64,000 nt of DNA, taken from Alicycliphilus denitrificans K601 (GTDB lineage Bacteria > Pseudomonadota > Gammaproteobacteria > Burkholderiales > Burkholderiaceae_C). Of the stretch, positions 25,681-34,861 are shown in pieces. The notes under the pieces were generated by a model that made no database searches, was not told where the DNA came from, and saw only the letters and a list, made by a program, of their open reading frames with translations. The position numbers and the translations under genes were made by a program. The DNA is taken from positions 3,055,001 through 3,119,000 of the forward strand of contig NC_015422.1 in the NCBI RefSeq assembly GCF_000204645.1, given 5' to 3'. Positions within the stretch are counted from its first letter, which is position 1; every line of letters starts with the position of its first letter.

Positions 25681-25696
25681 CTGTTCAAAAATACAG
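25681..25696 (+). promoter_or_regulatory. LexA box 1 (SOS box)
   Basis: CTGT-N8-ACAG, a perfect match to the beta/gammaproteobacterial SOS consensus, with an AT-rich centre. It lies 53 bases before the lexA ATG. Confidence 0.85.
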
Positions 25697-25699
25697 GTA

Positions 25700-25715
25700 C
25701 TGGATTAAAAAACAG
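25700..25715 (+). promoter_or_regulatory. LexA box 2 (SOS box)
   Basis: CTGG-N8-ACAG, one base off the consensus, 3 bases after box 1. Tandem boxes before lexA are typical of autoregulation. Confidence 0.75.
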
Positions 25716-25748
25716 TTACCCGCCACCCAACCGCATCGGACTCGCACC

Positions 25749-26423
25749 ATGCTCGACAGCCCCAAGCTCACCGCCCGCCAGCAGCAGATCCTGGATCTGA
25801 TCCAGACCGCCATCGCGCGCACCGGCGCGCCCCCCACGCGCGCCGAGATCGCGGCCGAGCTGGGCTTCAAGTCCGCCAACGCGGCCGAGGAGCACCTGCA
25901 GGCCCTGGCGCGCAAGGGCGTCATCGAGCTGGTGAGCGGCACCTCGCGCGGCATCCGCCTGTGCGGCGAGACCGTGCGCAACATCAACGCCGTGCGCGGC
26001 ACGCAGTTCAGCCTGCCGATCCCGGGCCTGTCGCAGCTCACGCTGCCGCTGATCGGCCGCGTCGCCGCGGGTTCGCCGATTCTCGCGCAGGAGCATGTGG
26101 ACCAGACCTACACGGTCGAAGGCAGCCTGTTCGCACACAAGCCCGACTACCTGCTCAAGGTGCGCGGCATGTCCATGCGCGACGCGGGCATCATGGACGG
26201 CGACCTGCTGGCCGTGCAGGCCACGCGCGAGGCGCGCAGCGGCCAGATCATCGTGGCCCGCCTGGGCGACGACGTCACCGTCAAGCGCCTGCGCCGCACC
26301 GGCAGCGCCATCGAGCTGCTGCCCGAGAACCCCGACTATCCCGTGATCCGCGTCGAGCCCGGCGAGCCCTTCGAGATCGAGGGCCTGGCCGTGGGCCTGA
26401 TCCGCAACACCATGCTCATGTAG
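25749..26423 (+). CDS. lexA: SOS repressor LexA
   Basis: It represses DNA-damage genes until RecA triggers self-cleavage. The 224-residue protein has an N-terminal winged helix ([14 protein letters not shown]...[21 protein letters not shown]) and a C-terminal S24 peptidase domain with the Ala-Gly cleavage site in GRVAAGSPI near residue 102, the catalytic Ser in [11 protein letters not shown] near residue 140 and Lys in DVTVKRL near residue 178. Two SOS boxes just upstream show autoregulation. The ATG at 25749 is the first giving a family-like N-terminus. Confidence 0.96.
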   Translation: MLDSPKLTARQQQILDLIQTAIARTGAPPTRAEIAAELGFKSANAAEEHLQALARKGVIELVSGTSRGIRLCGETVRNINAVRGTQFSLPIPGLSQLTLPLIGRVAAGSPILAQEHVDQTYTVEGSLFAHKPDYLLKVRGMSMRDAGIMDGDLLAVQATREARSGQIIVARLGDDVTVKRLRRTGSAIELLPENPDYPVIRVEPGEPFEIEGLAVGLIRNTMLM

Positions 26424-26577
26424 CGTGCACCGGCGCCGCCGCAGGTGGCGGGCGTCTGGCATGCGGCGGCGCGGGCATTGCGCCGGCCGCCCCATGCCAA
26501 CCCCGCGGATGCGCGCCTTCCTCCTGGCAATCCCGCCTGTGTTCCACCTCCATGCCCTGGCATGCCGGAGTCTTCAC

Positions 26578-26922
26578 ATGGGAATCGCCCTCTTCGCTCT
26601 CTCCTCGCTCTGCCAACCCCTGCGCCGCATCGCCGGCTCCATGCGCCCGCGCCCCGCGCAGGCCGCGCACCACGGCCTGCCGGGCCACGCGCACGCCATC
26701 TACCCGGCCGGCGCACGCGCCAGCAACGACCCGCAGTGCGCGGCCATCAGCGGCCATGGGGTCCCACCAGCCACGGCCGCCAGCGCGGCGCGAGCCCCGG
26801 CACCGGCATCGCGCCCCCTGCGCGTGATCCTGAACCGCCACGAGGGCACGGCCTGCCGGCTCGTGATCTCGGGGCGCATGGCCGATGTGTGCGCGGAACT
26901 GGACCGCCTGGTCCTGCATTGA
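26578..26922 (+). CDS. Hypothetical protein downstream of lexA
   Basis: A 114-residue protein with GGAG 7 bases before the ATG at 26578. The N-terminal part is hydrophobic then Arg/Pro/Ala-rich. The C-terminal part (PLRVILNRHEGTACRLVISGRMADVCAELDRLV) reads like a small folded domain. I do not recognise a family. It follows lexA by 154 bases in the same direction and may be in the SOS operon, where small inhibitors of cell division often sit, but no SulA motif is visible. It is convergent with hrpA, with only 7 bases between them. Confidence 0.55.
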   Translation: MGIALFALSSLCQPLRRIAGSMRPRPAQAAHHGLPGHAHAIYPAGARASNDPQCAAISGHGVPPATAASAARAPAPASRPLRVILNRHEGTACRLVISGRMADVCAELDRLVLH

Positions 26923-26929
26923 GCGGGGG

Positions 26930-29900
26930 TCAGGACACCAGCTGGAACCACACCTTGTCCAGCCGCTTGGCGCTGACAGGGTACGGCGTGCGCAGCTCCT
27001 GCGCGAAGAAGCTCACGCGCAGTTCCTCCAGCATCCAGCGGTATTCCTGCATGCGCGCGTCCTGCTGGCCCTTGCGCTCGGCCATCAGGCGCCAGTAGCG
27101 CTGCTCCAGCGGCTGCAGCTCCTTCATCCTGGCGGCGTCGCGCGCCGGGTCGGCGCGGTATTTGTCCAGGCGCACGGTGATCACCTTCAGGTAGCGCGCA
27201 AAGTGCTGCAGCTGCGCCCAGGGGGCCTGGGCGATGAAGTCCCTGGGCATCAGGATCTTCAGCTGCCGGGCCGCGTCCTGCGTGGCCTCGGGGGCGTTCT
27301 TCGTGTCCTTGATTTTGCGCTGGGCGCTGGCGTATTCCTGCAGGATCACGCCGGCCAGGCGCGCCACCTCGTTGGCGATCAGGGTCAGGCGGCCGCGCCC
27401 GTCCTGCACGCGCTGCCTGAACTGCGCCTCGTCCACGGGCAAGGGCTCCTGCAGGAAGGCGCGGTCCATGGCGACGTCGATGATCTGCGCGCGCAACTCT
27501 TCCTGCGTGCCCAGGGGCATGTAGGCCACGGCCATCCTCTGCAGGTCGGGGATGTTCTTTTCCAGGTACTTGAGCGCGTCCCGGATCGTGAGGGCGAACA
27601 GGCGTCGCAGCCCCAGGCGGTGGCGTGCGGCGGCCACCTCGGGCTCGTCGAAGACCTCGATGGTCACGGCGTCGCCCTGGTCGATCAGGGCCGGGAAGCC
27701 GATGAGGGTCTGGCCACCCTGCCGGATCTCCATAAGCTCGGGCAGCTCGCCGAAGTCCCAGGCAGTGTGGCGCCGACCCTGCGGGTGGGCGGGCGGCGCT
27801 TTCTTTTCAGGAGCGCCTAGCGCTTGTCCATCCTTTATTTCAGGCTGTTTTTTATCCGATTGTGGCTTGGTCTCAGCGCTGCCAGCTATCTTTAACGAAG
27901 CAAGCGCCTGGAAGGCCCCGCGCGCCTTGCCACCCCATTCGGCCTTGAGCGCGGCGAGGTTGCGCCCCTGGCCGAGCTGGCGGCCGTGCTCGTCGGTGAT
28001 GCGCAGGTTCATGAACAGGTGGGGGCTGAGCATGTCGAGCTTGAAGTCGGCGCGCTTCACGTCGAGCGATGTCTCGTCGCGCACCTGCTTCAGCAGCACG
28101 TCCACCAGCCCGCCCTGGTTCCAGCGTTCCTCCTGGATGAAGATCTGCGCCAGCCGCTCGGCGTGTTCCGGCAGGGGCACGAAGCGGCTGCGCGGGCGCT
28201 GCGGCAGGCTCTTGAGCAGCGCCTGGATCTTTTCCTTGAGCATGCCGGGCACCAGCCATTCGGCGCGCTCCTCGCTGACCTGGTTGAGCACGAACAGCGG
28301 CACCGTCACGGTGATGCCGTCGCGCGCGTCGCCCGGGCTGTGCAGGTAGCTGGCCGAGCAGTCCGCGCCGCCGAGCTTCACGGTCTTGGGGAACTTGTCG
28401 GTGGTGATGCCCGCGGCCTCGTGGCGCATGAGCTCGTCGCGCGACAGCACCAGCAGGCCCGGCTGCTCCTTGCCGGCGGGGCGGAACCACTTGTCGAAGG
28501 TCGCGCCGCTGTAGACCCCCTCGGGGATGTGCTGGTCGTAGAAGGCGTAGATCAGGTCGTCGTCCACGAGCACGTCCTGGCGCCGGCTCTTGTGCTCCAG
28601 GTCCTCGACCTTGCGTATGGTCCTGAGGTTGGCCGCGAGGAAGGGCCAACGCGTCTCCCACTCGCCCTCGACCAGGGCGCGGCGGATGAACATCTGCCGC
28701 GCCTCCACCGGATCGACGCGGCCATAGCTCACGCCCCGGTTGTTGTAGACCACCAGGCCGTAGAGCGTGGCGCGCTCGTAGGCGACCACGTCGGCCTGCT
28801 TCTTGGACCAGTGCGGATCGAGCAGCTGCTTCCTCAAGAGATGGCCGCCGACTTCCTCCAGCCACTGCGGTTCGATGGCGGCGATGCCGCGCCCGTACAG
28901 GCGTGAGGTCTCCACCTGTTCGGCGGCGACGATCCAGCGTCCCGGCTTCTTCGACAGGTGCGCGCCCGGGTGCGGGTGGAACCGGATGCCGTGCGCGCCC
29001 AGGTAGGCCTCGCTCTCCTCGCCCTTGAAGCCGATGTTGCCCAGCAGGCCCGAGAGCATGGACAGGTGAATGGCCTCGTAGCCGGCGGGCTGGGCGTTGG
29101 GCTGCCACTGGTGCTCCCTGACCACGGTCAGCAGCTGCGAATGGATGTCGCGCCACTCGCGCACGCGGCGGATGTTCAAGAAGTTCTGGCGCAGCAGCTG
29201 CTCCCACTGGCGGTTGCTGAGCTTGTGCGTGTCGCCGCTGCCCTCTCCCGCCTGCGGGAGAGGGTGCGCCCCGGCCCTTTTACCGACCGGAAGGAACGCC
29301 TGGTTGCGCGCGGGCGCCGCGCCCGCTGCCTGCGCCGCCATCTCCTTGCGGCTCGTCGCCACCGCCTTGCCGCCGCGCGCGTCCGCGAGCCAGTGCCACA
29401 GCCGCAGGTAGCCGGAGAACTCGCTCTTCTCGTCGTCGAACTTCGCGTGCGCCTGGTCGGCCTGGGCCTGCGCCTCCAGGGGCCGGTCGCGCACGTCCTG
29501 CACCGACAGGGCCGAGGCGATCACCAGCACCTCGGACAGCGCGCCGCGCGCGCGCGCCTCGACGATCATGCGGCCCACGCGCGGGTCCAGCGGCAGGCGC
29601 GAGAGCTCCTTGCCCATGGGCAGCAGGTTGCCGCGCTCGTCGACCGCGCCCAGCTCCTGCAGGAGCTGGTAGCCGTCGGCGATGGCGCGGCCCGAGGGCG
29701 CTTCGAGGAAGGGGAAGTTCACCACGTCGCCCAGGCCCAGGCTCTTCATGCGCAGGATGACGCCGGCGAGCGAGCTGCGCAGGATCTCGGGGTCGGTGAA
29801 GCGGTCGCGCTGGTTGAAGTCCTCCTCGCCATACAGGCGTATGCAGATACCGTTGGCCACGCGCCCGCAGCGCCCCGCGCGCTGGTTGGCCGCCGCCTGG

Positions 29901-30910
29901 CTGATGGGCTCGACCAGCAGCTGCTCCACCTTGCTACGGAATGAATAGCGCTTGACGCGCGCCGTTCCTGCGTCGATGACGTATCTGATGCCCGGCACGG
30001 TGAGCGAGGTCTCGGCCACGTTGGTGGCCAGCACGATGCGCCGCCCCGTGTGGCTGTCGAAGATGCGGTCCTGCTCGGCCTGCGACAGGCGCGAGAACAG
30101 CGGCAGCACCTCGCTGTTCCTGAGCACGGGCGAATGCTGCAGGTGCTTGCGCAGGTGGTCCGCCGCCTCGCGGATCTCGCGCTCGCCGGGCAGGAAGACG
30201 AGGATGTCGCCCCCCGCCCCGCCCCGCCAGAGCTCGTCCACGCCATCGGCGATCGCGTCGTCGAGATCGAAGTCCTTCTTCTCCTCGAAGGGCTTGTAGC
30301 GCACCTCCACCGGGTAGGTGCGGCCCGAGACCATGATGACCGGCGCCGGGCCGCCCTTGCCCTCGAAATGCCGGGCGAAGCGCTCGGCGTCAATGGTGGC
30401 CGAGGTGACCACCACCTTGAGGTCCGGTCGCTGCGGCAGGATCTGCTTGAGGTAGCCGAGCAGAAAGTCGATGTTCAGGCTGCGCTCGTGCGCCTCGTCG
30501 ATGATCAGCGTGTCGTAGGCCTTCAGCAGCGGGTCGGTCTGCGTTTCCGCCAGCAGGATGCCGTCGGTCATCAGCTTGACCGAGGCGCCCTTTTGCAGGT
30601 TGTCGTGGAAGCGCACCTTGTAGCCCACCACCTCGCCCAGCGGCGTGTTCAGCTCCTCGGCGATGCGCTTGGCCACGCTGCTGGCCGCGATGCGCCGGGG
30701 CTGGGTATGACCGATCAACCGGCCCCTGCTGCCCTCGGGCGCGTTGCAGCGCCCGCGCCCCAGCGCCAGGGCGATCTTGGGCAGCTGCGTGGTCTTGCCC
30801 GAGCCGGTCTCGCCGCAGACGATGACGACCTGGTGCTCGCCCATGGCCGCCATGATGTCGAAGCGGCGGGCACTGACGGGAAGGGACTCGGGGAAGGTGA
30901 TCGAAAGCAT
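26930..30910 (-). CDS. hrpA: ATP-dependent RNA helicase HrpA
   Basis: A DEAH-box helicase of 1326 residues acting on RNA, linked in E. coli to mRNA processing and ribosome rescue. Motifs in order are GETGSGKTTQLPK (Walker A, residue 31), DEAH (near residue 128), VTSATIDAERF, TNVAETSLTVPG and QRAGRCGR, then the long HrpA-specific C-terminal region (WDFGELPELMEI). The ATG at 30910 gives MLSITFPESLPV. The open frame to 31126 has no support. Two in-frame insertions stand out: a palindromic repeat giving GAHPLPQAGEG near residue 553, and a lower-GC repeat giving SAETKPQSDKKQPEIKDG near residue 1020. Confidence 0.94.
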   Translation of the reverse strand: MLSITFPESLPVSARRFDIMAAMGEHQVVIVCGETGSGKTTQLPKIALALGRGRCNAPEGSRGRLIGHTQPRRIAASSVAKRIAEELNTPLGEVVGYKVRFHDNLQKGASVKLMTDGILLAETQTDPLLKAYDTLIIDEAHERSLNIDFLLGYLKQILPQRPDLKVVVTSATIDAERFARHFEGKGGPAPVIMVSGRTYPVEVRYKPFEEKKDFDLDDAIADGVDELWRGGAGGDILVFLPGEREIREAADHLRKHLQHSPVLRNSEVLPLFSRLSQAEQDRIFDSHTGRRIVLATNVAETSLTVPGIRYVIDAGTARVKRYSFRSKVEQLLVEPISQAAANQRAGRCGRVANGICIRLYGEEDFNQRDRFTDPEILRSSLAGVILRMKSLGLGDVVNFPFLEAPSGRAIADGYQLLQELGAVDERGNLLPMGKELSRLPLDPRVGRMIVEARARGALSEVLVIASALSVQDVRDRPLEAQAQADQAHAKFDDEKSEFSGYLRLWHWLADARGGKAVATSRKEMAAQAAGAAPARNQAFLPVGKRAGAHPLPQAGEGSGDTHKLSNRQWEQLLRQNFLNIRRVREWRDIHSQLLTVVREHQWQPNAQPAGYEAIHLSMLSGLLGNIGFKGEESEAYLGAHGIRFHPHPGAHLSKKPGRWIVAAEQVETSRLYGRGIAAIEPQWLEEVGGHLLRKQLLDPHWSKKQADVVAYERATLYGLVVYNNRGVSYGRVDPVEARQMFIRRALVEGEWETRWPFLAANLRTIRKVEDLEHKSRRQDVLVDDDLIYAFYDQHIPEGVYSGATFDKWFRPAGKEQPGLLVLSRDELMRHEAAGITTDKFPKTVKLGGADCSASYLHSPGDARDGITVTVPLFVLNQVSEERAEWLVPGMLKEKIQALLKSLPQRPRSRFVPLPEHAERLAQIFIQEERWNQGGLVDVLLKQVRDETSLDVKRADFKLDMLSPHLFMNLRITDEHGRQLGQGRNLAALKAEWGGKARGAFQALASLKIAGSAETKPQSDKKQPEIKDGQALGAPEKKAPPAHPQGRRHTAWDFGELPELMEIRQGGQTLIGFPALIDQGDAVTIEVFDEPEVAAARHRLGLRRLFALTIRDALKYLEKNIPDLQRMAVAYMPLGTQEELRAQIIDVAMDRAFLQEPLPVDEAQFRQRVQDGRGRLTLIANEVARLAGVILQEYASAQRKIKDTKNAPEATQDAARQLKILMPRDFIAQAPWAQLQHFARYLKVITVRLDKYRADPARDAARMKELQPLEQRYWRLMAERKGQQDARMQEYRWMLEELRVSFFAQELRTPYPVSAKRLDKVWFQLVS
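27811..27895. repeat. Interspersed repeat inserted in frame in hrpA
   Basis: On the reverse strand it begins AAAGATAGCTGGCAGCGCTG and ends GGACAAGCGCTAGGCGCTCC, with an AT-rich centre (AAAAAACAGCC). It shares TAGCTGG and GACAAGC with the lpxK copy. It encodes about 30 Lys/Gln/Glu-rich residues between conserved HrpA segments. Confidence 0.55.
29241..29264. repeat. REP-like palindrome inserted in frame in hrpA
   Basis: Perfect 11-bp arms CCCTCTCCCGC and GCGGGAGAGGG around CT. Translated as HPLPQAGEG, a peptide known to arise wherever this widespread proteobacterial palindrome lands in a coding frame. Confidence 0.65.
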
Positions 30911-30965
30911 AGGGGCGGCGATTATCCCAGTCCCGGGCGCGGCGTTCTCGCCAGCGCGTCCGGCA

Positions 30966-32159
30966 TCAATCCATGCGGACGCGCGCCCCCTCCTCCATCG
31001 CCACCCACGTCGCCGTGCCCAGGCCGCCCGCGCCGGCAATGCAGGCCAGGCCGCGCAGCGCGCCGGCCGCCCGGCGCCGCCGCTCTGCATTGAGCTGCGC
31101 GAGCACGCGCACCAGGGCGATCGCACCCGATGCGCCTATGGGGTGGCCGCGCGCCAGGCCGCCGCCGCCGCGGTTGACGGCCCCGGGGGGCAGGCCCAGG
31201 GCGCTGCAGAAGGCCAGCCCCTGGGCGGCAAAGGCGTCGTGCAGTTCCAGCGCGTCCAGCGCGTCGAGGCGCCAGCCGCTGCGCTCCTGCGCGGCGCGCG
31301 CGGCGTCGATGGCGCACAGCATGGGCGCCTCGGGCGCGCCGCCCACGCTGGCGCTGCCGCACCAGTGCGCGCGCGGCCGCAGGCCCCAGCGCGCGCAGGC
31401 CGCCGGCGTGGCCAGCAGCAGCAAGGCCGCGCCGTCGGCCCTGGGCGACACGGCCGCGGTGCCCAGGCCGCAGTCGGTGCCGTCCTGCGCCTGGCCGGCC
31501 GCCACGGCGGGCATGCGCGCCAGGCGCGCAGCGGTCATCGTGCGGGGATAGGCGTCGTACGCCAGGCCGCACAGGGGCACGATCTCGGCCACCATCCCGC
31601 CGCGCGCGGCCACGGCGCGTGCATGGCTGGCCAGGGCGTAGGCATCCTGCGCGCCGCGCGAAAGGCGCAGGCGCCGCGCGGCGTCGAGCGCGGCCTGCAG
31701 CATGTCGGGGTCGCGCTCGGGCCAGGGCGTGAACGCCGGGCTCTCATAGGCCACCGGCGCGGCGCCGGCCTGCACGGGCCGGTGCATGCGCAGGGGCGCG
31801 CGGCTCCAGGCCTCGGCGCCGCCGGCGACCACCACCTGGGCCTGTCCCAGGGCCAGCAGGCCGCAGGCATGGGTGACGGCATCCAGGCCCGCGCAGCATT
31901 GGCTGTCCAGCGTCACCGCGGGAATGCGCTCGCCCAGGCCGGCAGCCAGCGCCAGCACGCGCGCAGGGTTGCCGCCCGCGCCCAGGGCATTGCCCAGCAC
32001 CACCGCGTCCACGGCCCGGGCCGGCAGCCCGGCATCGGCCAGCAGGCGCTCCACCAGCGGGGCCGCGAGCTGGTGCGGCTGGCAAGCCGCCAGCGCGCCG
32101 CCCACGGGCGCCACCGGCGTGCGCGCCCAGGCCAGAATGGGCACGGGCGCGACGTTCAT
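30966..32159 (-). CDS. Thiolase / acetyl-CoA acetyltransferase family protein
   Basis: A 397-residue thiolase-fold protein. The nucleophile Cys lies in LDSQCCAGLDAVTH near residue 88. The second site is ELHDAFAAQGL, where thiolases usually have NEAFA, so the Asn-Glu pair is replaced by Leu-His. The HP motif GGLARGHPIGASGA is intact. The last Cys motif reads CIAGAGGLGTA. The changed NEAFA motif suggests altered chemistry. Its ATG overlaps the stop of the acyl-CoA ligase (ATGA). It is the last gene of the ecfA-ecfT-bioY operon, the same company kept by B. subtilis yhfS, where a role in biotin precursor supply was proposed. Confidence 0.85.
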   Translation of the reverse strand: MNVAPVPILAWARTPVAPVGGALAACQPHQLAAPLVERLLADAGLPARAVDAVVLGNALGAGGNPARVLALAAGLGERIPAVTLDSQCCAGLDAVTHACGLLALGQAQVVVAGGAEAWSRAPLRMHRPVQAGAAPVAYESPAFTPWPERDPDMLQAALDAARRLRLSRGAQDAYALASHARAVAARGGMVAEIVPLCGLAYDAYPRTMTAARLARMPAVAAGQAQDGTDCGLGTAAVSPRADGAALLLLATPAACARWGLRPRAHWCGSASVGGAPEAPMLCAIDAARAAQERSGWRLDALDALELHDAFAAQGLAFCSALGLPPGAVNRGGGGLARGHPIGASGAIALVRVLAQLNAERRRRAAGALRGLACIAGAGGLGTATWVAMEEGARVRMD

Positions 32160-33631
32160 CGCCAGGGCTCCAGCAGGGGCGACGCACCCGCCAGCGCGCG
32201 GCCCAGGGCCGCATGGTCGGTCTTGCCGCTGGCCGTCTGCGGCCAGCCGCCCGTGCACACCCACCAGTGGCGCGGCGTCTTGAAGGGCTCCAGCGCGGCA
32301 CGGCACCAGGCGGCCAGCTGCTGCGCGCCGGGCGGCGGCGCGTCGCCCTGCCACTGCAGCACGGCATGCACGCTGGTGCCGCGCAGGTCGTCGGCCACGC
32401 CCTGCAGGCTGGCCTGGGCCACCCGGGGGTGGGCCAGCAGGCGCGCCTCCACCTCTTCGGGGAACAGGTTCTTGCCCTGCGTGACCAGCATGCGGTTCTC
32501 GCGCCCGCACAGGTGCAGCAGCCCGCCATCGTCCAGGTAGCCCATATCGCGCACCGACAGCCACTCGCCCGCGCGCAGCGCGGCGGTGGCGTCGGCCTGG
32601 TCCGCATAGCCCATGAACAGCATGGGGCTGCGCACCCAGATCAGCCCCGGCGTGCCCCGCGCCAGCGCGGGGGCGTGCGGGTGCGGGCCTATGTGCAGGT
32701 CCACGTTGCTGAAGGGCCGGCCCACGGCCTGGGCGGGCGCCACGGGGTCGGCGTCCATCCAGGCGATGTAGCTGGCCTCGGACGCGCCGTAGAACTCCAC
32801 GATGCGCGCGCGCGGGAACAGGCGGCGCAGCGCGGGCGTGCGCTCGCGCAGCCAGCGCGCTCCGCTGATGAGCACCAGCTCCACCCCCTCGATGGGTGCG
32901 AGCCGGCGGCGCCCGGCCCACTGCAGCATCAGCACGAGCTGGCTGGGCACGGCCACCAGCAGGGGCGCGGCGCCCGACTGCAGCGCGGCCAGCGCGCGCG
33001 GGGCGGAAAAGCGCTCCTGCAGCACCGCGCCCGCACCGGTCCACAGCCCCAGCAGCGCGCCGAACAGGAACAGCGAATGCGACATGCGCCCCGGCGCCAG
33101 CACGCGCGCGGCGGCGGCGGGGCCGAAGTCCTGCAGGCTGACGCGAAAGCTCTCGGCCCACGAGCGATGGTGGCGCACGAAGCCCTTGGGCAGGCCCGTG
33201 CTGCCCGAGGTGAAGCCCACGTAGAACGGCGACTGCGGCGTGGCCGCCGCCACCGCGCCCGGGCAGGCGGGCAGCCGCCGGGCAACGGCCTGGGCCACGC
33301 TGGCCGGCCACTGGGCATCGCCCATGGCGGCGCAGCGCCCGCTGGCGACCACGCCCAGGAAGGCCACCACGCCGTCCAGGGTGCCTGCCTCGCCGCCGAG
33401 CAGCACGGTCGCGGGCGCGCCCTCGGCATCGAGCTGGCGGGCGCGGGCCTGCACCCGCGCATGCAGTTCGGCAAAGCCGAGTTGCCGCCGCTCATTCGCC
33501 AGCGCCAGGGCCTGGGGCCTCGTGCGCGCCCAGTGCGCCAGCGGCCCGTGCACCCATTCGAACAGGGGCGGCAGCGGGCCGCCGGCCAGCAGCTGCCGCA
33601 CGGGCGCGCCGGGCGCGGGGGCCACGCTCAA
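32156..33631 (-). CDS. AMP-dependent acyl-CoA synthetase/ligase
   Basis: A 491-residue ANL-superfamily enzyme. Motifs are VGFTSGSTGLPKGF near residue 155, FYGASEASYIAWM near residue 280, GYLDDGGLLHLCGRENRMLV near residue 378 and the catalytic Lys motif PQTASGKTDHA near residue 466. It should activate a carboxylic acid as acyl-AMP and then acyl-CoA. The start is ambiguous: TTG at 33631 overlaps the bioY stop (TTGA), and GTG at 33625 is also in frame. Its 3' end overlaps the thiolase by ATGA. The tight coupling with a biotin transporter suggests it acts on pimelate or a related precursor, which is inference. Confidence 0.85.
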   Translation of the reverse strand: MSVAPAPGAPVRQLLAGGPLPPLFEWVHGPLAHWARTRPQALALANERRQLGFAELHARVQARARQLDAEGAPATVLLGGEAGTLDGVVAFLGVVASGRCAAMGDAQWPASVAQAVARRLPACPGAVAAATPQSPFYVGFTSGSTGLPKGFVRHHRSWAESFRVSLQDFGPAAAARVLAPGRMSHSLFLFGALLGLWTGAGAVLQERFSAPRALAALQSGAAPLLVAVPSQLVLMLQWAGRRRLAPIEGVELVLISGARWLRERTPALRRLFPRARIVEFYGASEASYIAWMDADPVAPAQAVGRPFSNVDLHIGPHPHAPALARGTPGLIWVRSPMLFMGYADQADATAALRAGEWLSVRDMGYLDDGGLLHLCGRENRMLVTQGKNLFPEEVEARLLAHPRVAQASLQGVADDLRGTSVHAVLQWQGDAPPPGAQQLAAWCRAALEPFKTPRHWWVCTGGWPQTASGKTDHAALGRALAGASPLLEPWR

Positions 33632-34212
33632 CGCTCGCGCCCGCCGAACGGCCAGTCCGGCAGCGCCCTGGCCACGGTGTGCACCACCACGGCGCACAGC
33701 ACGCACTTGACCAGGTCGCCGGGTACGAAGACCAGGTCGGCCAGCAGGGCCTTGTCCAGCGGCATCTGCGCCAGCAGCACCAGACCCGCGATGCCCATGG
33801 CATGCAGGAACACCAGGCCGCCCAGCACCGACGCGGCGAAGGCGCTCGCCGCCGTGCGCAGCGGCGTGCCCTGGGGCAGCAGGCGCATCAGCGCGCCCGT
33901 CACCCCCGCTGCCAGCGCATAGCCCACCAGGTAGCCTGCCGAGGGCGCCATGAACACCCCCAGGCCGCCGCGCCCGCCAGCCAGCAGGGGCAGGCCCGCC
34001 GCCACCGCCGCCAGGAACAGCAGCATGGCCTGAAAGCCCCGGCGCGCGCCCAGCAGGCAGCCTGCGAGCATGACACCCAGCGACTGCAGCGTGATGGGCA
34101 CGCCCAGCGGCAGGTCGATCTTGGGGATCAGCCCCATCACGGCCATGAGGGCGGCGAACAGCGCCACCAGCGCCATGGAATGGGAAGCCTTGCGGGATAC
34201 GGCGGTAGTCAT
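33628..34212 (-). CDS. bioY: Biotin transporter S component BioY
   Basis: A 194-residue membrane protein with six hydrophobic segments and the BioY pattern: KIDLPLGVPITLQSLGVMLAG near residue 31, GGRGGLGVFMAPSAGYLVGY near residue 82 and FVPGDLVKC near residue 165. It binds biotin and, with the ECF module encoded just upstream (ecfT, ecfA), forms a BioMNY-type importer. The ATG at 34212 is well placed. It shares TTGA with the downstream ligase. Confidence 0.93.
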   Translation of the reverse strand: MTTAVSRKASHSMALVALFAALMAVMGLIPKIDLPLGVPITLQSLGVMLAGCLLGARRGFQAMLLFLAAVAAGLPLLAGGRGGLGVFMAPSAGYLVGYALAAGVTGALMRLLPQGTPLRTAASAFAASVLGGLVFLHAMGIAGLVLLAQMPLDKALLADLVFVPGDLVKCVLCAVVVHTVARALPDWPFGGRER

Positions 34213-34249
34213 GGAACGTCCTTGGGTCCAGAGTGAAAAAACGGGGAGT

Positions 34250-34843
34250 TCAGCCGCCCAGGCGGGCGTAGAGGGCATCGGCCACGCGCTGCGCGCGCTG
34301 CAGCATCTGCACGGTAAGCGGCGCGATCAGTCGCAGCCCGCCGGGGCGGCCGGTGCGCAGGCGGTGGGCTTCGTCCAGCCGCTTCCACTGCACGAAGAAA
34401 TGCTCGGTGAAGCGCAGCATCAGGGCGAGCTGCAGCGACACGCGCCCGGGCTGCAGGCCCAGGCGCGCCAGGGGCGCGAGCAGCGCATCGAGCACCAGAA
34501 GCAGGTCCGTGGGCCGCGTGCTCACGGTGAGCGCCACGCCCAGCGTGGAGGCGCAGGCCAGGCGCAGGGCGCTCACGGCCGCCATGTCGGGCCGGCCCAT
34601 CCACAGGTGGAAGACCGCCACGAGCAGCGCCGCCGCCAGCACCGACACCATGAGCCGCCGCGCGACGCGCGTGGCCAGCCCCAGGCTGCGCCACAGCAGC
34701 GTGCAAGCCAGCGCCGCCAGCGCCAGCGCCCAGGGGGCCGACAGCAGGAACAGCAGCGTGCCCAGCAGCGCCATGCAGGCCAGCTTGCGGCCCGCACTCC
34801 AGCGGTGCAGCCAGGTGAGGTGTTCGCTGTAGAGACTGCCCAT
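34250..34843 (-). CDS. ecfT: ECF transporter transmembrane T component (BioN-like)
   Basis: A 197-residue membrane protein with about five hydrophobic segments and a C-terminal cytosolic helix pair (LALMLRFTEHFFVQWKRLDEAHRLRTG ... ADALYARLGG) as in short BioN/CbiQ-type T components. It couples the ATPase EcfA to BioY. It lies 18 bases after ecfA and 37 bases before bioY. Confidence 0.85.
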   Translation of the reverse strand: MGSLYSEHLTWLHRWSAGRKLACMALLGTLLFLLSAPWALALAALACTLLWRSLGLATRVARRLMVSVLAAALLVAVFHLWMGRPDMAAVSALRLACASTLGVALTVSTRPTDLLLVLDALLAPLARLGLQPGRVSLQLALMLRFTEHFFVQWKRLDEAHRLRTGRPGGLRLIAPLTVQMLQRAQRVADALYARLGG

Positions 34844-34861
34844 GAAGCCCTGCCCTGCCGT

